From Bacteroidales bacterium (lineage in GTDB: Bacteria; Bacteroidota; Bacteroidia; Bacteroidales; UBA932), in assembly GCA_016284265.1 (NCBI GenBank), contig JAEEOM010000025.1, positions 1 to 32,967 of the forward strand: DNA of 32,967 nucleotides. Direction: 5' to 3'. The first letter of the stretch is position 1. Each line of letters opens with the position of its first letter. Both the position numbers and the translations under genes were made by a program. This document shows positions 8,118 through 14,580 of this stretch, piece after piece. The notes below the pieces were generated by a model. It made no database searches and had not been told where the DNA came from. It saw nothing but the letters and a program-made list of their open reading frames with translations.

Positions 8118-10553
8118 ATGAAAAAAATCGACCTTTACCTGATCAAGAAGTTCCTGGGACCCTTCCTGGTGGTCTTCTTCATCGTGGTGTTCGCGCTGTC
8201 GCTGCAGTTCATCTGGCAGTACATCAACGAACTGGCAGGTAAAGGCCTGAGCATCGGCGTCATCATGGAATTCTGGGGATGGGCTTCCTGTACGCTGCTT
8301 CCCAATGAGATTCCGCTGGCCACCCTCCTCGCCTCGATCATGACGCTGGGCGGGCTCGGCGAACGCAACGAACTGCTGGCCATGAAAGCGGCGGGCATCT
8401 CGCTGATGCGGATCATGGCACCGCTGATGATTCTCTCTGCCCTCATCACCGTGGGCGCCTTCTTCACCGCCGACCGGCTGGTCCCTTATGCCTTCAACAA
8501 GGTCTATACCCTCAAGCAGGACATCACCCGGACCCGCGACCAGATCAAGATTCCGACCGGCATTTTCTACGACGGCATCGACGGCTACATCCTCCGTGTC
8601 TCCGACCGCAACGAGGAGACCGAAATGATGTATGACCTGATCATCTACGACCATACGGCCAACACCGGCAACACCAGCATGACTGTAGCCGACAGCGGCC
8701 GCATCGAGATCACGCCCGACAAGGAGAACCTGATTTTCAACCTCTATCACGGCTGCTCCTACACGGAAAGCAACAAGATGACCTTCCGGGATACGACACT
8801 CGAACTGAGCCGGCTCCGTTTCGACGAGCAGCAGCTGATCATCCAGCTCGACAACTATCGCTTTGAGCGTTCGGAGAAAGACAGTTTCGGCGATGAACTC
8901 AAGTCGCTCGGTCTCAAACGACTGCAGAGCGACCGTGATTCCATCTCCCGGGAAGTGGACACGACCGTCCGCAAGCAGTTGCCCCGGTTCGCCAGCACCA
9001 TGGGGATGAATTATCTCTACCAGATCGATACCCTGCTGGGCAAGAAGAAAGTGTACACCGGGGACTTCGACCTTGACAGCACGCTCGCCACCCTGACGCC
9101 GCTTCAGCAGAAACAGGTGCTCCGCAGCGCGGCGAGCAAGGCTGAACTCGGCGAAGAGCAGATCCATAATTTCGAACGGGAGACCTCTTACAATGTCAGC
9201 ATGATCCGGCGCATCGACGTGGAATCCATCATCAAGTTCACCCTTGCCCTGTCCTGCCTGATCTTCTTCTTCATCGGCGCCCCGCTCGGCGCCATCATCC
9301 GCAAGGGCGGATTCGGCACCCCGGTCATCATCTCGATTTTCCTTTACCTGACGTACTACATCATCGACATGATCGGCCGGAACCTGGCTGCCAAGAGTGG
9401 TAAGCTGACCCCGTGGGAAGGAGCCCTCATTTCTACGGCGATCCTGGTGCCTGTGGCGATCCTGTTGACCCGCAAATCCACCCAGGATTCCTCGCTCTTC
9501 AATATGGACACTTACAAGGAGTTTTTCCGGCGCATCGGCAAATGGATCGCCAAGCGCTGGCACCGCTTCATCAACCTCTTCCGCCGGGGTGGCGGCAAGA
9601 TCCGCATTGTCTATATGGGTACGCCGGAATTCGCCGTTGCACCGCTCGAGCGGCTCCTGCAGGGCGGTTACGAGGTAGTGGGTGTCGTCACCGCCGTCGA
9701 TAAACCCAGCGGCCGCGGCCTGACGATGAACGAAAGCGCCGTCAAGAAATACGCCGTAGCGCACGGCATCCCCGTCCTCCAACCCGAAAAGCTCAAGGAC
9801 CCGGGGTTCCTGGAACAACTCGCCGCACTGAAAGCCAATCTGTTCGTGGTGGTGGCCTTCCGGATGCTGCCCAAGGAAGTCTGGCAGATGCCGAAGCTCG
9901 GTACCTTCAACCTGCACGCCTCGCTGCTGCCCCAGTATCGCGGCGCAGCCCCGATCAACTGGGCCATCATCCACGGGGAGAAGTTTACCGGCGTCACCAC
10001 CTTCCTGCTCGACGAACAAATCGATACCGGTAAGATCCTTTTCCAGGAATCTTGCGCCATCGAACCGTACGAGAACGCGGGCGACCTCCACGACAAACTC
10101 ATGGCGATGGGAGCCGAACTGGTGTTCAAGACCGTCGATGCCCTGGAAAACCACCGGACCAAACCCTACGAACAGACATCCGGTCTCCACAAGGCCCTGT
10201 ACCCTGCCCCGAAACTCACGCGCGACAACTGCCACATCGACTGGAGCCGGAGCGCCCGGGCCGCACACCTCCTCATCCGCGGCCTGAGCCCCTATCCCGC
10301 CGCCTGGACCACGCTCGTCAAGGAAGACGGCACACAGCTGAGTGTCAAGATCTTCGAAAGCTACGTCGTGCCTTGCGCCGACGAGACCCGGCCCGTCGGC
10401 AGCATCACTACCGATCACAAAACCTTCCTGGAAGTCCGCTGCGGCAAGGATGCACTCCGCATCCTCAACCTCCAGCTCGCCGGCAAGAAACGCATGGACG
10501 TCGCCGCCTTCCTCCTCGGCTTCCGCGAACCGGAGAAGTATCGGTTCGAATAA
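8118..10553 (+). CDS. LptF-type permease fused to methionyl-tRNA formyltransferase
   Basis: One uninterrupted 811-codon frame encodes two complete proteins. Residues 1 to about 474 are an LptF/LptG (YjgP/YjgQ) permease of the lipopolysaccharide export ABC transporter: helices near 13-37, 60-80 and 95-118, a periplasmic jelly-roll region, then three helices between about 372 and 455. Residues 494-811 are a full-length Fmt, which formylates Met-tRNA for initiation: start region KIRIVYMGTPEFAVAPL, catalytic Asn598 and His600 in NLHASLLPQYRGAAP, Asp636 in QIDTGKIL, and the OB-fold C-terminal domain after about 710. The joint (475-493) is basic and aromatic and ends in GGG. No in-frame ATG, GTG or TTG lies between Met463 and Met500, and Met500 is already inside the first Fmt strand. 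Separate translation of Fmt would need Met463 or a rare ATT/ATC start. LptF termini face the cytoplasm, so the topology is compatible with a fused Fmt. Confidence 0.93.
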   Translation: MKKIDLYLIKKFLGPFLVVFFIVVFALSLQFIWQYINELAGKGLSIGVIMEFWGWASCTLLPNEIPLATLLASIMTLGGLGERNELLAMKAAGISLMRIMAPLMILSALITVGAFFTADRLVPYAFNKVYTLKQDITRTRDQIKIPTGIFYDGIDGYILRVSDRNEETEMMYDLIIYDHTANTGNTSMTVADSGRIEITPDKENLIFNLYHGCSYTESNKMTFRDTTLELSRLRFDEQQLIIQLDNYRFERSEKDSFGDELKSLGLKRLQSDRDSISREVDTTVRKQLPRFASTMGMNYLYQIDTLLGKKKVYTGDFDLDSTLATLTPLQQKQVLRSAASKAELGEEQIHNFERETSYNVSMIRRIDVESIIKFTLALSCLIFFFIGAPLGAIIRKGGFGTPVIISIFLYLTYYIIDMIGRNLAAKSGKLTPWEGALISTAILVPVAILLTRKSTQDSSLFNMDTYKEFFRRIGKWIAKRWHRFINLFRRGGGKIRIVYMGTPEFAVAPLERLLQGGYEVVGVVTAVDKPSGRGLTMNESAVKKYAVAHGIPVLQPEKLKDPGFLEQLAALKANLFVVVAFRMLPKEVWQMPKLGTFNLHASLLPQYRGAAPINWAIIHGEKFTGVTTFLLDEQIDTGKILFQESCAIEPYENAGDLHDKLMAMGAELVFKTVDALENHRTKPYEQTSGLHKALYPAPKLTRDNCHIDWSRSARAAHLLIRGLSPYPAAWTTLVKEDGTQLSVKIFESYVVPCADETRPVGSITTDHKTFLEVRCGKDALRILNLQLAGKKRMDVAAFLLGFREPEKYRFE

Positions 10554-11444
10554 CTATTTACCCGTCAAATGCTGCAGTCCCGCCCGACGCAGGCCGGAAT
10601 CGGCAAAACGTTTTTCGAATTCCTCTTCCGTGAGCGATGCCCAGTCGGCATCGCTCATGGTTTCCAGCTCCCGGCGGTGCGTCTCAAACTCCGGCAGCGG
10701 GGTGAGCGGCTTGTCCCAAGGGCAGGCACGCATACATTCTTCGCAGCCGAAGCGCCAGCCACGGCGGCTGACGGACGAGGTCAGGTCATCCGGCAGGGGA
10801 TCGTGCGATTCGATCGTCAAGTAGGAGATGCACCGGCGGGCGTCGAGATCGAAAGGGGCGCGGAGAGCGCCCGAGGGACAGGCCCGCAAGCAGGCACCAC
10901 AGGCTCCGCATTCGGTAGTGGCAAGCGGAGCGTGCGGTGGAAACCGGTCGGCGGGAATGTTGCAGACGATCACGCCGATGATAGTCCGCAGGCCGTATTC
11001 CGGAGAGATGAAAAAATTGTTCTGTCCGATGAAACCCAGTCCGGCCTCCACCGCCCAGAACCTTTCCAATACCGGCGCACTGTCCACGAAAGGCCGGCCT
11101 TCGAAGGCAGGGAACTGTGCTTTCAGATCGCGGATGACGGCGAACAACCGGTCTTTGACAATCCGGTGGTAGTCCGCGCCCTGCGCGAAACCGGCGACGC
11201 CGCCCGCCGCCTGGCCGTACGGCGCGAGAAAGCAAAGCACGCTTTCAGCGCCCGGCACCAGCAAGGCGGGATCAAACCGCTTCTCCAGATTCCTGGCCAG
11301 ATAACCCATGTTTCCGTGATGTTCTTCAGCCAGATAGTGTTCAAAGCCCCGGCGATGGCTTTCGGAAACAGTTTTTACCGCAGCGGCCCCGAAATCTAAG
11401 AAACCGTATGCACGTTCATCGATTTTTATTAAATTTGTGGACAA
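10554..11444 (-). CDS. queG: Epoxyqueuosine reductase QueG
   Basis: A 296-residue cobalamin-dependent iron-sulfur enzyme that reduces epoxyqueuosine to queuosine in tRNA, the last step of the pathway in which the tgt product (17028-18158) inserts the precursor base. Asp121 in DSAPVLER is the family's catalytic acid. Two [4Fe-4S] motifs are visible: CGACGACLRACP (179-190) and CEECMRACP (234-242). No in-frame ATG occurs before residue 46, which would remove conserved sequence. The TTG at 11444 is preceded by only five open codons after a stop and is the most likely start. The stop directly abuts the stop of the convergent lptF-fmt frame with no space for a terminator between them. Confidence 0.93.
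   Translation of the reverse strand: MSTNLIKIDERAYGFLDFGAAAVKTVSESHRRGFEHYLAEEHHGNMGYLARNLEKRFDPALLVPGAESVLCFLAPYGQAAGGVAGFAQGADYHRIVKDRLFAVIRDLKAQFPAFEGRPFVDSAPVLERFWAVEAGLGFIGQNNFFISPEYGLRTIIGVIVCNIPADRFPPHAPLATTECGACGACLRACPSGALRAPFDLDARRCISYLTIESHDPLPDDLTSSVSRRGWRFGCEECMRACPWDKPLTPLPEFETHRRELETMSDADWASLTEEEFEKRFADSGLRRAGLQHLTGK
11430..11437 (+). promoter_or_regulatory. -7 box for the L-threonine dehydrogenase gene
   Basis: TAAATTTG matches TAnnTTTG, 40 bases before the ATG at 11478. The -33 position has ATG instead of TTG, so the match is partial. The box lies inside the first codons of the divergent queG, so the two genes probably compete at this junction. Confidence 0.4.
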
Positions 11445-11477
11445 AATGGAACAAAACGATTAAAAACAATAAACGGT

Positions 11478-12437
11478 ATGAAACGGATTCTCGTAGTAGG
11501 TGCTGGCGGACAGATCGGTACCGAACTCGTTCCCTATCTTCAGCATATTTATGGCGAAGATAATGTAATTGCGGCAGATTTGAAAGACGAACTGGTTGAA
11601 AAGTTGGGCCGGATCGCCATTGCCGAGAAGTTGGACGCGCTCGACGCCAAGGGGTTCAACGAACTGGTCGAGAAGTACAAGGTCGACGCCATCTACAACC
11701 TCGTAGCCCTGCTCAGTGCCAAGGGTGAGCACATGCCCGGCGTGGCCTGGCATCTCAACATCACGGCCCTGATCAACGCCTTGAACATCGCCCAGGCGCA
11801 CCACTGCTCCATTTTCACACCGAGTTCCATCGGTGCTTTCGGCCCGAATACGCCGCACGACAATACCCCGCAGGATACCATCATGCGCCCCAACACCATC
11901 TACGGCATCTGCAAGGTCACGGGCGAGTTGCTGGGCGACTACCACTGGCAGCGCTTCGGCGTAGATGCCCGCAGCGTCCGTTTCCCGGGCATCATCTCCA
12001 ACGGCGCCCTCCCCGGCGGCGGCACCACCGACTATGCCGTGGAAGTCTTCTACGAAATCCTCAAACCGGGCCACCACTACACCTGCGAAGTACCCGAGGA
12101 CAGCTACATGGACATGATGTACATGCCCGACGCCCTGCGCGCCGCCGTGGAGGTCATGGAAGCCGATCCGGCCAAACTCGTGCACCGCAACAGCTTCAAC
12201 ATCGCCGCCATGAGTTTCTGCCCGCGCGAGTTGTTCGAGGTCATCAAGAAGCGGATACCCGACGCTACCTTCGACTACAACGTCGATCCGGTGAAGGCTG
12301 CCATCGCCGACTCCTGGCCCAACAAGATGGATGACTCCTGCGCCCGCGAAGAATGGGGCTGGAAGCCGGAATGGGACATCGAAGCGATGGTCGACGATAT
12401 GCTAAAGGTGATCGGCGAAAAACAGAAGAACGCCTGA
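11478..12437 (+). CDS. NAD-dependent L-threonine 3-dehydrogenase (SDR/epimerase type)
   Basis: A 319-residue extended short-chain dehydrogenase. The Rossmann nucleotide-binding motif GAGGQIG is at 8-14, the catalytic Ser lies in TPSSIGAFG (114-122) and the Tyr/Lys pair in YGICK (142-146). The stretch from FGPNTP through PNTIYGICK and VRFPGIIS, and the later TTDYAVEVFYEIL, are typical of the SDR-type threonine dehydrogenases found in Bacteroidota and animals. The enzyme oxidizes L-threonine to 2-amino-3-ketobutyrate, which a CoA ligase (not in this window) splits to glycine and acetyl-CoA. The last 36 bases overlap the 3' end of the convergent thiamine pyrophosphokinase gene. A sugar epimerase is the main alternative, but the motifs favour threonine dehydrogenase. 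Confidence 0.88.
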   Translation: MKRILVVGAGGQIGTELVPYLQHIYGEDNVIAADLKDELVEKLGRIAIAEKLDALDAKGFNELVEKYKVDAIYNLVALLSAKGEHMPGVAWHLNITALINALNIAQAHHCSIFTPSSIGAFGPNTPHDNTPQDTIMRPNTIYGICKVTGELLGDYHWQRFGVDARSVRFPGIISNGALPGGGTTDYAVEVFYEILKPGHHYTCEVPEDSYMDMMYMPDALRAAVEVMEADPAKLVHRNSFNIAAMSFCPRELFEVIKKRIPDATFDYNVDPVKAAIADSWPNKMDDSCAREEWGWKPEWDIEAMVDDMLKVIGEKQKNA

Positions 12438-13037
12438 AGGGTGTGAGAGCGTCAGCGTGAAGGAAGATGACAGCGCCTCATTGAGCGTCGCCTTCCAGAG
12501 CGTATCGAAACGGACTTGATCGGTCGGGTATTTCAACCCGGCCGATTTGATTGTCAGGGTATTGTCAAACGCGAAGATCGAAATCTGCTGCCCAGGAACG
12601 GACGGCAGCGTCGCTGTGTCGAAGATGGCCTCGAAGCGGCCGTAATCGGTGAGCATCGTCACGGGACACGACGCCTCGCGGGCATAGTCGAGCAGCAGGG
12701 AGATGTTGCCTAGCGTGTGGTCTTCCCGCTTGCCCGTCGCGCCCACAATCATAATGCGCGAAGGCGCCAATGTCAGGGCAAGATGGAAAGCCTTCGTAAG
12801 GTCGTTGTCTTCCTGCTCGGCAATACGGGTGATCCGGTCGGCATAGCGTTCCCGGAATGTCGGCGAAAGCGAATCGAGATCGCCGACGATCCGGTCGGGC
12901 TCCAGCCCGTGGGCTACCAGCGCCTCCGCCGCCGAATCGCAACAGATGCGCAAATCACCTCCGCGGAGCGCCGCCAGCGGCGCCTCCGTCCGCGGGAAGT
13001 CGCCCGCCGCAAGGATTACGATATGCTTGTCATTCAT
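12402..13037 (-). CDS. Thiamine pyrophosphokinase
   Basis: A 211-residue cytoplasmic enzyme that transfers pyrophosphate from ATP to thiamine. Conserved segments are GDLDS (52-56), EDNDLTKA (76-83) and the nucleotide-binding GATGKREDHTLGN (99-111). The C-terminal half (about 135-211) is the thiamine-binding beta domain. The length is normal. The gene has the clearest control region in the window: AAGGAG eight bases before the ATG and a well-spaced -33/-7 promoter. It stands alone on its transcript as far as the window shows and overlaps the convergent threonine dehydrogenase gene by 36 bases. No TPP riboswitch was recognized in the short leader, and no thiamine transporter gene is adjacent. 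Confidence 0.92.
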   Translation of the reverse strand: MNDKHIVILAAGDFPRTEAPLAALRGGDLRICCDSAAEALVAHGLEPDRIVGDLDSLSPTFRERYADRITRIAEQEDNDLTKAFHLALTLAPSRIMIVGATGKREDHTLGNISLLLDYAREASCPVTMLTDYGRFEAIFDTATLPSVPGQQISIFAFDNTLTIKSAGLKYPTDQVRFDTLWKATLNEALSSSFTLTLSHPSGVLLFFADHL

Positions 13038-13045
13038 CCTATCAT

Positions 13046-13051
13046 CTCCTT
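13046..13051 (-). promoter_or_regulatory. Shine-Dalgarno sequence of the thiamine pyrophosphokinase gene
   Basis: AAGGAG on the minus strand, eight bases before the ATG at 13037. It supports that start over the ATG four bases downstream in another frame. Confidence 0.6.
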
Positions 13052-13060
13052 TGGTCTTTC

Positions 13061-13090
13061 CAAAGTTAGTGATTAACGGCTAAAAAACAA
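13061..13090 (-). promoter_or_regulatory. Bacteroidota promoter (-33/-7) of the thiamine pyrophosphokinase gene
   Basis: Read on the minus strand, TTG (13088-13090) is followed by exactly 19 bases and then TAACTTTG (13061-13068). This agrees with the Bacteroidota consensus TTG-N19-TAnnTTTG at both elements, the only such case I found here. Transcription would begin near 13055, giving a leader of about 20 bases with a Shine-Dalgarno sequence. Confidence 0.7.
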
Positions 13091-13101
13091 TAAAGGATTT
13101 C

Positions 13102-13264
13102 GCTTTCCGCCAAACAGGCGCAAAGGCACCTGCGCTGGAAGGGCGTTGGAGGCCGATTTCTGCATAAATTCTTGCGCCTGTGGCCGTAATCGGGCTGTGG
13201 CGCAAGAAGAACGGCCCCACAATGCGTGTGAGGCCGATTTCTTTGCGCCTGTTTGGCGGAAAGC
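13102..13264. repeat. 163-base intergenic element with 24-base perfect terminal inverted repeats
   Basis: Bases 13102-13125 and 13241-13264 are exact reverse complements (24 of 24). The outer strand reads GCTTTCCGCCAAACAGGCGC and onward. Inside, 13149-13161 and 13230-13242 are identical 13-base direct repeats (GAGGCCGATTTCT), each followed closely by a TTGCGCCTGT core, and 13169-13208 forms a second hairpin. No open frame, T-run or obvious target-site duplication is present. The organization suggests a non-autonomous mobile or palindromic repeat (MITE- or REP-like). It could also act as a transcription barrier downstream of the phosphatase gene. Copy number elsewhere in the genome is unknown. 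Confidence 0.75.
13169..13208. repeat. Nested hairpin inside the 163-base element
   Basis: TTCTTGCGCC (13169-13178) is perfectly complementary to GGCGCAAGAA (13199-13208), with a 20-base loop. The stem core repeats the sequence of the outer arms in shortened form, so the element looks like a palindrome within a palindrome. Confidence 0.65.
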
Positions 13265-13305
13265 CAGGGCGGCGGTATAGAAGGTGCCGGAATAAAACGG
13301 GCAGG

Positions 13306-14580
13306 TTACGGCAAACTCACGAAATAAGCCCGCAAATCCTTCCAGCGGTAGTAAGGGCCCTTATAAGGCTTGAGCGCCGGGATGGTGGTTTCGTGCTCGT
13401 TGCGGAGGATCTTGACCAGGACGTCGCCTTTCTTGTCGCGGTAGAAGATCATCTGGAGGTTGGAGCCCATGGGCATCTGCTCGAAGCTATACCAGCCGCT
13501 TTCCGCGGCCTGTGTCATGGAAACCGTCTTTTCATAGCCTTCCAGCCGGAGGTAGCTCAGCAGCGGCAGCAGGCCAGAGTCGTGACCGAAGCGCAGGTCG
13601 GCGGCCACATCGTTGCCGGCGACAGCGGCATCCGCCTTCTTCACGAAATCGGCGAGAATCTTGCGGCCGGTCTCGTTGAAGCGGCAGTTGTTCTCCAGCG
13701 TATTGGCCATCGAGTCGAAATGCGAGAGGTTCTCGCAATACCACAGGTTGTACAGCTCTTCTTCGGTGAAGAACCGATGGATGGACGGCAAGTCATAGTC
13801 ATCGGTCAGGCACTGGTTGATGCCGCCGGCATAGAAGACATAATAGACAAACTGACGTACACTGTACTTGCCCAAGTGCTGGGCCGCTGCCCACGGATCC
13901 GTAAACCAGGCGTTCATGGCACGGGTCGGGTCGAGGCGGGCGTTGAGCACAGAGTCAAAGACGGCATTGTGCGAACGGTTGCGCGGCGCCGAGGTGCCCG
14001 GGGAGATATGTTTCATGAAACGCTCGCCGGCATACACGTCGAAACGCAGTTGCGGCGCATCGGCCTTGAGCACCATCGTGAAATTGGCCAGACTCTGGAT
14101 ACAGCGCTGCACATAGCTGGATTCGGCGATCACGCGGTCGCGGTCGGGTTGGCTGAAAACGGCCGGAACGCGCTCGTACAAACGCTGGGCAATGGCCTGG
14201 TGTTCGCGGCCGCCCCGCAATGTCAGATAACCGGCCTGATCCTCGTGGCTCTGCTCCAGCGCCTTGAGCGCCTCATGCAGGGCAACGCCTTCGACAGAAA
14301 GGACACCCAGTGAATCCAGACCGTCGAACAGGTGCGACACCCGGGTCACCGAGTTCATGGACGTGAGGTACCGGCTGCCGTGACGGCCGTAATGGCTCAC
14401 ATAAAAGGGCTCAAACCCTTTTGGCGCCGGCGTGTCCGTAGCAACGGCCGGAGCCTCATAGCTATGATGGACTCCGCCGTAGCGTTCAGGGTTCTGCTGC
14501 AGAAGGGTACGGGCATCCTGCCCCCATCCGGGAGAAGAGAACAGGAAGACTGCGAAAAGGAAAACAAACAGTCTTTTCAT
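13306..14580 (-). CDS. Exported histidine-type phosphatase (histidine acid phosphatase / MINPP-like)
   Basis: A 424-residue protein with a Sec signal peptide (positively charged start, hydrophobic 4-15, likely cleavage near residue 20). The phosphohistidine motif RHGSR is at 66-70, with nucleophile His67. The distal proton-donor motif is GHDSG, with His333-Asp334, the HD type rather than the HAE of classical MINPP phytases. Family members hydrolyse phosphate monoesters such as phytate or sugar and nucleotide phosphates in the periplasm or at the surface; the substrate here cannot be read. The ATG directly follows the stop of the MFS permease gene (TAAATG), which suggests translational coupling and possibly release of a substrate that the permease imports. 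The 3' end faces the 163-base inverted-repeat element. Confidence 0.88.
   Translation of the reverse strand: MKRLFVFLFAVFLFSSPGWGQDARTLLQQNPERYGGVHHSYEAPAVATDTPAPKGFEPFYVSHYGRHGSRYLTSMNSVTRVSHLFDGLDSLGVLSVEGVALHEALKALEQSHEDQAGYLTLRGGREHQAIAQRLYERVPAVFSQPDRDRVIAESSYVQRCIQSLANFTMVLKADAPQLRFDVYAGERFMKHISPGTSAPRNRSHNAVFDSVLNARLDPTRAMNAWFTDPWAAAQHLGKYSVRQFVYYVFYAGGINQCLTDDYDLPSIHRFFTEEELYNLWYCENLSHFDSMANTLENNCRFNETGRKILADFVKKADAAVAGNDVAADLRFGHDSGLLPLLSYLRLEGYEKTVSMTQAAESGWYSFEQMPMGSNLQMIFYRDKKGDVLVKILRNEHETTIPALKPYKGPYYRWKDLRAYFVSLP

Noticed and set aside
8058-10418. A 786-codon minus-strand frame opposite the lptF-fmt fusion
   Set aside because: Antisense shadow; the sense strand carries two complete enzyme families.
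13102-13264. The inverted-repeat element as a plain Rho-independent terminator of the phosphatase gene
   Set aside because: The arms are 115 bases apart and neither side has a T-run, so it does not look like an intrinsic terminator, although some blocking effect is possible.
13180-14313. A plus-strand frame of 377 codons starting inside the inverted-repeat element
   Set aside because: It is antisense to the histidine phosphatase and has no recognizable motif; the element itself appears non-coding.
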